Shown: piece by piece, positions 8,616 to 16,944 of the stretch
Layout: each line of letters starts with the position of its first letter
Position numbering within the stretch: the first letter of the stretch is position 1
Origin: Cyclostephanos tholiformis
Lineage: Eukaryota > Bacillariophyta > Thalassiosirophyceae > Thalassiosirales > Thalassiosiraceae
Length of the DNA: 17,005 nucleotides
Assembly: GCA_036939975.1 (NCBI GenBank)
Contig: JALLPB010000362.1
Coordinates: 1-17,005, forward strand
Direction: 5' to 3'
Position numbers and translations under genes: made by a program
The notes under the pieces: model-generated
Database searches by the model: none
Seen by the model: only the letters and a program-made list of their open reading frames with translations
What the model was told of the DNA's origin: nothing

Positions 8616-10085
8616 ATGATGATGTTCATGGTGATAGCGCTGGTGGCGATGGTAGCACCACTTTCACTTTCCTTTCAATTGTCATCCGTCAAGTCTTTCG
8701 AAACCAGGCCAAGACAGAGTGCATTAGCGAGGAAAATAATCGAAACAAACGGAGCAATCCATGACGCGCCATTGACCAGAAATTCGCCGTCGCGTTATTC
8801 GGCGACATGCTTGCGAATGGGCATTACTCCGTTCAACTATGCTCGCCAAAATATACGTCTTCCTTTGCTAGTGGACATCCAAAAAGACGACGGTCAGCTT
8901 CTGTATGATGTACCACTGCCGAATGCTCATTTGCCGCCCGAACTTACCACCGCATCCTTGTACGAATTGAACCTGGTCGTTCCTCTTCATAGATCAGTAA
9001 TTCAGGATGCAATTTCATCAAATAAATTATCTGATAGTTGTTCCTACGGCCACGTGGTTTACAAGCCCGCTAACTCTGATGGCCTAGTAGGTTCTGTCGG
9101 ATGCGCTTCTGAGATATTGATTGGTGCTCCCTCTGCGGCGCAAAACGCTGAGGACAGAAATTTGGCAAGGGATAGAGATGATTCTGGGCCATTGCTTGTA
9201 TTAGCACGAGGCTCTTTTAGATTCCGTGTGAAGGAGATAGTCAATTCAATGCCCTATCCTGTTGCGATAGTCGATGAAATTCTCGATGAGACAATAATCC
9301 GTGGTGATAGCGACACCAACAAAGAAGACGACGACGCTGTTGACTCTCTTTCGTCGAAAGATCTCGTGAAGTCAATTTTCCAGAGCCTCGATAAACTGCT
9401 GAAAGCCAACGCTGAAGCTTCCGCTGCTCCTCTTACTCCTCTGGAGAAATCCATTCTCGAAAATGCGCCGTCATCTGCACCCATGGCGCAGGCGATTCGA
9501 CGGCGTTTCGATGCAGAAGAAAGGATTGCCGTGTTCCAAACATTCACGTCGTCATTACTGGATCTTGCACCAGCTGAGAGTGATCGAATATTTGCCGTTG
9601 CGATGATGGCTGGAGAGCTCGCCAATCTTCCCTCCGACGTGAGGTTAAAAATGTTAGTGACGACAGATGGAGTAGCAAGATTGCGACTTGTCTTGCGAGA
9701 ACTGAGCTCCATGCTCTCTATGGATTTGGCAAGAAAAATAACCAAGTCTTTATCTCTCGGTGGTGGAGGGAATAATGATAGTATTGAATTGGATCCCAGA
9801 AGTTTGAAAGCGGCCGAGGAATCTCAAAAGCAATTGCAAGTTGGCATACCAAAGCTCCCGAAATGGGCCGATCAAATAAAAAAGGGAGTAAGAGTGGAGT
9901 ATTTCTGGAACGAGGACGAGGGTTGGTGTTTAGGGACAGTCAACGAAGACCCGATCAGAATTATGGATGAGATAATAGTGACAGTCAAGTTTGACGATGA
10001 TGGTTCGATTCATAAACTTCCATTTCGAGGGGACGATAAGGCCCGGTGGCGTCCTCCGACGGGCAACACGGGCGCGTTCGACTGA
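8616..10085 (+). CDS. Probable plastid-targeted LON substrate-binding-domain protein with C-terminal Tudor-like module
   Basis: 489 residues, ATG at 8616, TGA stop, no intron needed. Residues 1-19 are a hydrophobic signal peptide (MMMFMVIALVAMVAPLSLS) followed by Phe20 and a basic, Ser/Arg-rich stretch. That is the signal-plus-transit layout of proteins sent to the complex plastid of diatoms, with Phe at +1. Residues about 79-230 match the N-terminal substrate-binding domain of Lon: RLPLLV, the paired acidic/basic helix (LVVPLHRSVIQDAI), YGHVVY, VGSVGCASEI, then LLVLARGSFRFRVKEI with PYPVAIVDEI. There is no AAA+ ATPase or Ser-Lys protease domain, so it is not a complete Lon protease. An alpha-helical middle (about 240-400) follows. 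The last 75 residues (GVRVEYFWNEDEGWCLGTV, then KFDDDGS) resemble a small Tudor/Agenet-type barrel. It is likely a plastid protein with a binding or adaptor role; its substrate is unknown. Confidence 0.82.
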   Translation: MMMFMVIALVAMVAPLSLSFQLSSVKSFETRPRQSALARKIIETNGAIHDAPLTRNSPSRYSATCLRMGITPFNYARQNIRLPLLVDIQKDDGQLLYDVPLPNAHLPPELTTASLYELNLVVPLHRSVIQDAISSNKLSDSCSYGHVVYKPANSDGLVGSVGCASEILIGAPSAAQNAEDRNLARDRDDSGPLLVLARGSFRFRVKEIVNSMPYPVAIVDEILDETIIRGDSDTNKEDDDAVDSLSSKDLVKSIFQSLDKLLKANAEASAAPLTPLEKSILENAPSSAPMAQAIRRRFDAEERIAVFQTFTSSLLDLAPAESDRIFAVAMMAGELANLPSDVRLKMLVTTDGVARLRLVLRELSSMLSMDLARKITKSLSLGGGGNNDSIELDPRSLKAAEESQKQLQVGIPKLPKWADQIKKGVRVEYFWNEDEGWCLGTVNEDPIRIMDEIIVTVKFDDDGSIHKLPFRGDDKARWRPPTGNTGAFD

Positions 10086-10269
10086 CGAAACGTTTGCGAA
10101 AAAAAAACAAAAACAAGCCAGCGTTGTCGTAGATGTTGCTTGCGTTTGCGTGGATATTTTTCTAGGATATTTTGCATTCTCGGTAAAAAAAGAAGCGATC
10201 CGAGATACCTCCGTGGGGAAATTGACACCTTTCCATTAACTTCTCACTAGAAGTGCATTCTAAATAAAA
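10086..10269. other. Convergent intergenic region with overlapping 3' ends
   Basis: The plus-strand LON-domain gene and the minus-strand RRM gene end toward each other 184 bases apart. AATAAA occurs on the plus strand at 10263-10268, right beside the stop codon of the opposing gene. If used as a polyadenylation signal it would make the two transcripts overlap. A-rich runs at 10098-10112 and 10184-10191 are the only other features. Confidence 0.4.
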
Positions 10270-11091
10270 TTATCCCCACTTCTTTTGATTGATGGCTCGT
10301 TTGACGGCCTCAATTTTGGACTGAACCGCGATGTATTCCCTGCGTGCATCTTCCGCCGATACCTTTGCCCCCCCCGGCGCGTTCATCATCCCCCCACTAC
10401 ATCCGCCACGGGATAGCTCGCTAGTCCTCTTCCTCGACGGTCTAACTGCCAATGACCTACCCATGAGCTGACGGCCGTCAAGTCGCGTCATGGCAAGTCG
10501 TGCCGATTCAATTCGCGCGTATTCGACGAAGGCGAAGCCCTTCGATCGGTGTGGGCCCGTCGCATACTTCGCGGATATCGCGGCCTTGGAATGGACGGCA
10601 TTATCATCGTGTTTGATTTCGCTCGGATTGTGAGTCACGATGTGTATACGAATTATTTCCCCGTACGGCGAGAACAATTTTCGAAGGTGCAAGTCGCCTA
10701 TCCTCGGGTGCAATCCGCCGACGAAGAGGGTGCAAGTGTCGCACGACGGTGCGGTCGGATCTCGACGGATAACATTCTTCCGCGGTTCGTCATCGTCGTC
10801 GATTCTAGGTCCATCCCCCCGTCCACCGGGAGCGGTCGATGATGATTTCGAGATTACGTCATCCTCGCGCGCTACGCCGCCGCTTGCCGCTACACCCCCC
10901 GCGATACGTTGGTCATGGTCGTCCCGAGTGGGGGGAGGGGGGAGGATGGGGCGACGTATCCCCTCCTCGCATGAGTCGGGAGATGACGAGGACGGAAACG
11001 TCGCGGTCGTACCCGTCGCTCGCTCGTGTGACATGGTGCGCATCGATGGACTATTGTCGGCGTAGGACTGGACGTTGGTGTAGCGGCCCAT
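10270..11091 (-). CDS. RRM-domain RNA-binding protein, RBM18-like
   Basis: 273 residues, ATG at 11091, TAA at 10272-10270. Residues 1-115 are low-complexity (Ser/Thr/Pro/Asp) and probably disordered. One RRM occupies about 119-220: RNP2 is LFVGGL (122-127), helix 1 is HLRKLFSPYGEI, RNP1 is KGFAFVEY (184-191), and helix 2 is ESARLAMTRLDGRQLMG. The loop between strands 2 and 3 is enlarged to about 30 residues and includes a His/Ser/Lys stretch. The C-terminus carries a basic helix (SKIEAVKRAINQKK). The single RRM, the ELSR-type linker and the terminal KIEAxK helix resemble RBM18, a small conserved eukaryotic RNA-binding protein of poorly known role. U11/U12-35K is an alternative, but its post-RRM Arg/Asp tail is not present. 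It shares a 370-base divergent promoter region with the ABC transporter gene. Confidence 0.8.
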   Translation of the reverse strand: MGRYTNVQSYADNSPSMRTMSHERATGTTATFPSSSSPDSCEEGIRRPILPPPPTRDDHDQRIAGGVAASGGVAREDDVISKSSSTAPGGRGDGPRIDDDDEPRKNVIRRDPTAPSCDTCTLFVGGLHPRIGDLHLRKLFSPYGEIIRIHIVTHNPSEIKHDDNAVHSKAAISAKYATGPHRSKGFAFVEYARIESARLAMTRLDGRQLMGRSLAVRPSRKRTSELSRGGCSGGMMNAPGGAKVSAEDARREYIAVQSKIEAVKRAINQKKWG

Positions 11092-11461
11092 TAGGTACTT
11101 CTTTTACTCGTTATCATCATAGTAGTAGTACTACCTATTTTATGGTCGCACTTTTATCGTGGCACGCGGCGGCGGGGTTCCTCAGACTTCCATATTTTTA
11201 TCGTACTTTTCATACCACCTTTAAGTACTATTGATCACGGTCAGACGTCATCGCCCCTAACTTCCTCTGCTCCACACGAACGAACGACCACAACATTCAT
11301 AGAACAACCATCAAAGGCCGGCCAGGCAGGGGTAGGTCGGGGAACAACACCACAACGAACGAAAAAATCGATCGGAGGCATAATAATTTTTTTTCATGTT
11401 ATTCCCCCCCCTCGATGATGAGATACTCAAGTAAAGAGAGATATTCGTCGTCCGAGGAAGG
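11092..11461. promoter_or_regulatory. Divergent intergenic/promoter region between RRM gene and ABC transporter gene
   Basis: 370 bases between two start codons pointing away from each other, so it should contain both promoters. It includes a run of ATC/AGT-rich sequence near 11110-11140, a T run at 11389-11396 and eight C at 11404-11411. I recognise no defined motif. Confidence 0.4.
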
Positions 11462-11625
11462 ATGCTTAATAATGCGTGCGACGTCATCGGCCCATCGTCT
11501 TCTCATCATCCGGCCGAGTACGGTTCCGCGTTGAACCAATCGTACGGCGACTACGAGCTAGACGACGACGACGGAGGCGACATCGCGTTCGCGCAGCGCG
11601 CCACCACCGCGGGCTGTGGTCCCGG

Positions 11626-11656
<31 letters not shown>

Positions 11657-14600
11657 ACGCGCCGTCGCGGACCGGAGGGAGGGGGGGTGGACGCCGTAAC
11701 GACGCCCGGGATGGCGGGATCGCCGCCGCCGCCGCCGCCGACGCATCGGGTCGTCGAGCCGACCGTCGGCGCATCGATGCGGTCCCGCGTCGCGTCGTCC
11801 TCGACGACGACTACCATCCCTCCACGGGAGGGATGCGGCGGCGGCACGAGGGGGGGAGGGAGGGCGCTGGCGGCTTGCATCCTCGGCTCGCTCGTATCGT
11901 TCGTCGTCCATCGTTCGGCGGCGTCCGTGACGTTGACGGGGGCGGACGCGTTCTCCCGCCCGTCGGGGGGGACTATGGTATCGTCCCCCCCCGCCCGTCG
12001 TCATTTTCGTCGGACGTCGGGCGATCGCGCCCATGCGACATCGCCGGTGCGTAATCGAATGTACCACGACGCGTCCGCCGCCGACGTCGCGGCGGCGTGG
12101 CCGTCGTACGCGCGTTCGTGCTCGATCACCGAGGGGGGACGCGCGACGTACCACGCCGCCGATAATCGAAAACGTCGCGACGGTCGAATCGGCGGCGTCG
12201 CACGGTATCGCGGGAGGACGGTGCTGCGTTCCTCCTCGACATCGGGAGATAATGTCGAAGACTACCACGATCGCGGTATGGACGAATTTCAACCCCGCAC
12301 GATGACTGTGATGGAGAGCGCCTCCTTCTACGTACGGTTCGTATTGCGGACGATTCTCGAGAGACGCGAATCGACGAGTCGCAAACGCGAGTATGGACGA
12401 CGGATACGAGACCGACTGAAACGGGTGGCAAACGCGCGTGGTAAGGAATCGACGACGGGGGGGATATTAGGGGGGAGGGGGCGGGGGGAGGGTGGCGCGT
12501 ACGGGGGGCGTAATACGGGAATTACGGCGACCATGCGCAAACTCGACGAATCGCGCAAGGGTCTAACGCGTCTCGTCGGTTATGATTCGTCAATGATGGT
12601 CCCGGGTAAGAGAGCGGTCCATACCCACCCTTATTTTTTTTGTCGTCATCGAATTAAAACATCTCCCCCCGCCCGTTCCACACATTCGGTCCATGACCCG
12701 TCGTCGCGTCGGTGCACGCATCGGGGTGGTGATATATATATATATTTTTTTTGAATCAGCCTTTGGATACCTCATCATGGGTGCATTCATGTCGAGCGTG
12801 ATACCGTATTATTACAGCTCGTGCATTAGTTGTATCGCATCGGCGGAATCCAATCGGAATAGGTTGCTTCGGGCCATTGGAGGTTTGGGACTTTTCAGTT
12901 TCTTGGAGGCGGTATTCACGGGCCTGAGAGGTTCCTTATTCTGGATAGCCGGTGAGTTCCTTTGGGGGTCGGGCCGTCTTTATTAGTATTCCCCCCCCCC
13001 CCCCCCCCCTCCTCTCTAACGCTCTTTGTTCCCTAAATGAATCGCCCACCACATACATACTTATATTTTATTTTTCAGGCACCCGAGCAAACTACAACGT
13101 TAGGGTGAAGCTCCATCGCAATCTCTTGCTTCAAGAGGCTGCCTTCTTCGATGACACCGAATGTGGCATCCTCCTCTCCCGATTGAACAATGACGTTAAC
13201 AAGATAGGAATGGTGATTTCGTTTCACGTGAACATTGTCCTGCGCCAGCTAGCTCAGTTCCTTTTCGGATCTGTCTTCCTCCTTCGGATTCAACCGAAGT
13301 TGGCCATGGTTGCGTTTGCTGGGATTGCATTGGTGGCGTATGTATCCATGGTATATGGAGACTTCACCCGCGCTTTGGCAGAGCGGGTGCAAGCCCTATT
13401 TGCCGCTTCCAGTGCCCTTGCGGAGACCAGTTTTTCCATGAGCGAGACCGTGCGCGCCTTCGACGGAGTATCGGTCGAGACGGACAAATACGAGGCCTCG
13501 CAATATGACGCACTGCAACTAGAGGAGGTACAAGCATGGGCGTACGGAAGTCACAAGTTCGTCAGTGATACGCTACAAGCAATTTTGCAATGTCTCCTTC
13601 TGTTTAGCTGTTGGGCCGTAGGGCGTTCTGGAGATTTACCAGCAGCGAAGCTAACATCATTCTTATTCTACGTGAACTTTGTCCTAGAATCATCAAATGA
13701 AGTCGGAGATCAATGGGCGAGGATTCAAACAGCTATTGGCGCGAGCACGAATGTATTTGATTTGATAAGACGCGTGCCAGCAGTGAAAGATCCTCAAAAT
13801 GTGACCAACACTTTGCTTCAGCTTCACGCTGTCGACAGATTGAACAAGAGCCAACCTCAATGGCCTGTCATAAAAATGTCTAATATGACAGTAACTTACG
13901 GAACAATGGAGAAACCGGCACTGAAGGAAATTGATCTTGATGTAAATGAAAATGACAAAGTTGCCGTAGTAGGGAGAAGTGGATCGGGCAAAACCACAAT
14001 GCTTCGGACAATCCTTCGTTTCTATGACCCATCGTCTGGCAATTGTACCTTGGAAGGTGTGGATTTGAAGGACATGTCAAGGAAAGATATTGTGTCGAAG
14101 ATTGCTATAGTGGAGCAGGAGCCGCAGCTTTTTCCGATGTCTTTGATAGATAATGTTCTTTACGGTTTTGAGAAAGATAGTATTGATGAAGACACTGGAG
14201 AAAAATGTTATAGCGAAAAATATAGAGTTGCTGTGACGGAGGCGCTGTCATTGGCAGGTTTACCAGTGACGGGAGAGGACAACCAGTTGGGTCTTGAACT
14301 ATACACTCGAGTCGGAGAAGGGGGAAGAACTTTATCTGGAGGTCAACGACAGAGGGTTGCTATTGCGAGGGCATTAGTCAGGCAGCCCGATGTTCTCTTG
14401 CTTGATGAACCAACGTGAGTGAATACACGGATTTACTTCATGTTTATTTTGTAAATCTTGACGTTTGTCTCTCTTACGTCAACATTGTAATTGTGCTTGT
14501 ACAGAGCTGCTCTCGATTCGAAAAGTGAAAAAGTAGTTGTGGATGCACTTAAAGCGGCAACGAAGAGAACGCGATGCATGCTAATGATCACACATAGGCT

Positions 14601-14778
14601 TGGAGTGGTACGCTCTCTGGGAGTAAATAAAGTGGTTGTCTTAGAGCAGGGTCGAATAGTAGAAGTTGGCCATCCTGAGGAATTGCTCATATCTGGTGGG
14701 ATGTACTCACAACTTGCACGTGAGCAAGGAATCCTGCCACTTCATTGGAGCAAAACAGGGAATTTCACCCATAAGTGA
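11462..14778 (+). CDS. ABC half-transporter (ABCB/TAP-type exporter), four exons
   Basis: Joined exons 11462-12605, 12760-12951, 13079-14414 and 14505-14778 give 2,946 bases, exactly 982 codons, so 981 residues. Phases agree at every junction. Residues 1-370 are low-complexity (poly-Ser, poly-Pro, Arg-rich). Transmembrane helices begin at residue 383 (FGYLIMGAFMSSVIPYYY). About six can be placed before residue 690, with the ABCB-type coupling segment LLLQEAAFFDDTECGILLSR. The nucleotide-binding domain has Walker A GRSGSGKTT (744-752), a Q-loop Gln792, signature LSGGQ (864-868), Walker B LLLDEP (Asp888, Glu889), D-loop AALD and H-loop His921, all intact. It should export a substrate across an organelle or plasma membrane as a dimer; the substrate is unknown. 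A hydrophobic stretch ending GADAF followed by Ser in the N-terminal region could be a plastid presequence if translation starts at Met106 (11777). Exon 1 is much more GC-rich than exons 2-4. Confidence 0.88.
11628..11659 (+). repeat. TCG trinucleotide tract encoding poly-Ser
   Basis: About nine TCG units in exon 1 encode consecutive Ser. A CCG tract at 11722-11741 encodes six Pro. Both are typical unstable low-complexity tracts and add to the uncertainty about the N-terminal part of the ABC protein. Confidence 0.75.
12606..12759 (+). other. Intron 1 of ABC transporter gene
   Basis: 154 bases, donor GTAAG, acceptor TTGAATCAG. Phase 1: the last exon base G joins CC to give Ala, restoring MMVPAFGYLIMG, a natural start to the first membrane helix. 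Reading through instead gives a basic peptide and a stop at about 12754. Contains an (AT)n run near 12731-12745 followed by T8. Confidence 0.85.
12952..13078 (+). other. Intron 2 of ABC transporter gene
   Basis: 127 bases, donor GTGAGT, acceptor TTATTTTTCAG. Phase 1: it restores LFWIAGTRANYNVRVKLH across the second membrane helix. Carries the 19-base C run. Confidence 0.9.
12991..13009. repeat. Homopolymer of 19 C
   Basis: Nineteen consecutive C lie inside the 127-base intron 2, far longer than the other G/C runs here (8-11). The exact length may be affected by sequencing. Confidence 0.85.
14415..14504 (+). other. Intron 3 of ABC transporter gene
   Basis: 90 bases, donor GTGAGT, acceptor TTGTACAG. 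Phase 2: it splits the Thr codon of Walker B (LLLDEPT) and continues as AALDSKSEK, giving an uninterrupted Walker B to D-loop sequence. Confidence 0.92.
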
Positions 14779-15728
14779 TACACTTGAAAGGCTGATTAAC
14801 AGTTAATGATGCCTCTAATATTACACTCATATGTCCACCCACCAGCATACATATCTTTGAGAGAATAGAATGCACCAGTTGAAACCCTTCAGTCAGAGAT
14901 GGATGGATTACCATTTTAGCCCTGGTATGGATCAGATGTAAAGTGTGTCATCCGTCATTGTTGTGCAAATGGATGGTTTTCAAGTAGAATAAAAAGTAGG
15001 CAGGTAGATCCATTATGTACATCTGGCTTGCAGAGGATTTACATCTCTATGAATCCGTAGTCTGTGGAGAGTTCTATCCTATCTCAATCCACCCCCAACC
15101 CCCCAAATCCTAGGTAACTGTCTTAAGAGTGAGAAATATGACATTTCATCAGTGGCAAAGCCCCTCTCAGCTTGTCTTAGCTTAATTGTTCAGCTGGGAC
15201 AGTCTGTTGAGGGTCAAGGACCAATGGCTGTGGTAGTTTCATTAGTTTACTTTAAGTACATAGAAAATACTAAATTTTGCATTGAATTGAATGGTTGAAT
15301 AGGGGGTTTCTGATAATGGCCACATTGTGCCTTAATTCCTCCTATTTTAATTATTTGACTAAATTAGATAGATTTAGATAGATTTAGTGTTACCATAAAA
15401 TCCCTCTCCCCAGGTGATCCATACCCCGGCTAATAAGGTAGTCCAACAAAATAGAACCAATAGAAATGGTGTTATTACTGTGGACATGGTAATAAGGTAT
15501 CACTCTACATGTATCAGACTTTAACAAACTGTGGATGCTTTTTTTCTGTACTAAGGAACAATGTAACTCTAGACAGTTACAGAAATGGGCTGTATCTTCA
15601 ATTGGCTCAGAGATACGCTGAATCTGGCAAAAACATGTGGATTGCCCTTAAGCTAATGGTTCCAATGATATGTGACATGGGTGATATAATGTGGCAATGT
15701 CCCATTCCAGACTTAAAGTTGTGTATTG
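14779..15728. other. Non-coding stretch downstream of ABC gene
   Basis: AT-rich, with no credible gene. AATAAA at 14988-14993, about 210 bases past the ABC stop, is a possible polyadenylation signal. A small tandem repeat (two units of AGATAGATTT) lies near 15366-15387. The frame at 15509-15733 (74 residues) shows no recognisable motif and I do not call it. Part of the stretch before 15729 may be decayed transposase sequence, since VPFQT at 15699-15713 lies in the same frame as the transposase remnant that follows, separated from it by a stop. Confidence 0.5.
15366..15387. repeat. Short tandem repeat AGATAGATTT x2
   Basis: Two adjacent copies of a ten-base unit in AT-rich non-coding DNA. No function is suggested. 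Confidence 0.5.
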
Positions 15729-15870
15729 TATGAAAGGATCAAGATGAAGGAGCTCCAGAACCACCCCACTGAATTGCACTACACCATGCAAGAGAAGGGT
15801 TGGTTTGATGAGAGATGAAAGGGTTATGTTGAATTGGGTTGAGTACATTCTCAAGCCTTACATCACCATG
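15729..15870 (+). pseudogene. DDE transposase remnant (pogo/Tigger-like)
   Basis: The plus-strand frame from 15729 reads KELQNHPTELHYTMQEKGWF and then DER. After a shift it continues ERVMLNWVEYILKPYIT. The combination of QEKxWFDERVML and LKPYI is the part of DDE_1 transposases of the pogo/Tigger group just before the second catalytic Asp, as I know it from eukaryotic, including stramenopile, transposons. The frameshift sits in an imperfect seven-base duplication (GATGAGA then GATGAAA, 15806-15819), so the break looks like a slippage event. None of the catalytic DDE triad is recognisable, and flanking sequence does not continue the family. It is a dead fragment, perhaps of a once longer insertion. 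Confidence 0.6.
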
Positions 15871-15872
15871 AA

Positions 15873-16167
15873 ATGTCAGCTTGGGTGAAGGAGGCACTGA
15901 GTAGTAAAATCACCTTGGAGACAGTAATGACATTCTTTGCACAAGATGTGGTACAGCTACTTTGATGCTCCCATCATCACCACTGTTCCCGCCGGAGACC
16001 ATGCAATCCTCGACAACAATCCCAACAATCTCTTTGTGAGCAACTTCTTCAACAATGAGGTCTTTGGCAGTAGTGTGGAGCCAGAGACCATGGCACTGGT
16101 GTGGTTTGATGATGAGGCAATGGGGGGGGGGCATACTATAGTTTTTTACTATACTACTTCTTGGTGA
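15873..16167 (+). pseudogene. Decayed coding stretch of unknown family
   Basis: Two overlapping plus-strand frames read like protein. The first, from 15873, gives MSAWVKEALSSKITLETVM and FFAQDVVQLL before a TGA near 15963. The second, from about 15958, gives FDAPIITTVPAGDHAILDNN, NLFVSNFFNNEVFG and ETMALVWFDDEA, then runs into ten G (16122-16131) and non-coding-like sequence. Joined by a one-base shift they would make roughly 90 residues. I do not recognise the family. It might be a continuation of the upstream transposase fragment, an independent degraded gene, or a small gene with an unseen intron. Confidence 0.3.
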
Positions 16168-16210
16168 AATTTGAGCTCTATCCTGGTAATATTAATGACT
16201 CATTGGTGGA

Positions 16211-16944
16211 TTAAATTATTATAAATAACATTATCATGCAAACATGTTCCACATGCCAACTGCTATTGTTGCCACACTGCATCCATTGTTGCTGTGCCAC
16301 TTTAAGCTGAAAGTGCTTTGTGGCATTGGCACACACCGTCACATCACCTGAGTAAACATTGTTGATGACAGCAGTGTGACCATTATAACAATAGAGATGT
16401 TGGGACAAATACCCAACCTTATACAACTTCACGCCGGCATTAACAACATAAACCAAGAGAACCTCCTCATCTTTCCCGCACACTCAAATCGCTCCTGAAC
16501 AAAGCAAATATGGCTGCCAATCTCGAGCTGGCAACCACAGACAGTGTAGGCATCGCATGACCTCCTGTACTGTAATTTACTAGTCCCAAACAACTCCACA
16601 TGTATCCCCACAAGTTCATCAGTGCCGTCATTGTCCTGATCAAAAAGACATTTGATTGAAGCTTCATTGACCAAAACATTCCAGCCGACAAGTGATCCCC
16701 CCACCAGCCCCCTACCTATCCCCACATCCGATACCATTCATCTGTTACAAATTTCCTCATGATTCTCAGCCACCATCTTTGTGGGGGATTTCATAGGAGA
16801 CGGGATGAGAAGATCAGGACTCCTCTCCTCTTCATCATCATCAGGTGTGGTCCTGTTATCGATCGGCTCAGCTGTTCTCTTAACAGCTTAACAGCTATGG
16901 ACGTTCGTGGCGTTTCACATTTGCACAGCACTTGTCGCATCGAT
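16211..16944 (-). pseudogene. Decayed gene of unknown family
   Basis: Minus-strand pieces line up as one protein. From the ATG at 16944, MSSMRQVLCKCETP runs in one frame. After a shift near 16885 an acidic stretch (TTPDDDEEERSPDLLIPSP) leads to a TGA immediately followed by ATG at 16737. The next part (VNEASIKCLFDQDNDGTDEL, HVELFGTSKLQYRRSCDAY, VCGCQLEIGSHICFVQERFE) shifts by one base near 16470. It continues as DEEVLLVYVVNAGVKLYKVG, ending at 16211. The Cys-rich, beta-rich central part looks like a genuine folded domain, but I cannot name the family. The in-frame stop plus shifts indicate a pseudogene, or unresolved introns. Such proteins may be repeat-encoded. Confidence 0.4.

Noticed and set aside
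8504..8764. 86-residue plus-strand frame before the LON-domain gene
   Set aside because: It overlaps the start of the LON-domain frame in another phase, begins in AT-rich upstream DNA and has no motif.
11476..12305. Long Arg-rich frames on both strands over ABC exon 1
   Set aside because: High GC content and CG-rich triplet tracts keep several phases open; the translations are low-complexity without motifs, and only the 11462 frame splices in phase into the ABC domain.
12693..12986. Separate 97-residue plus-strand gene
   Set aside because: It contains exon 2 of the ABC gene (12760-12951) flanked by intron sequence; splice sites and phase join it to exons 1 and 3.
12952..14418. ABC gene starting at 12952 as an intronless protein
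   Set aside because: The first about 40 residues come from the poly-C intron. Splicing at 12952/13078 restores the second membrane helix, and the frame would lack the first helices.
15509..15733. 74-residue plus-strand frame
   Set aside because: No motif, AT-rich context, Met/Cys-rich composition typical of a chance frame; it overlaps the transposase remnant in a different phase.
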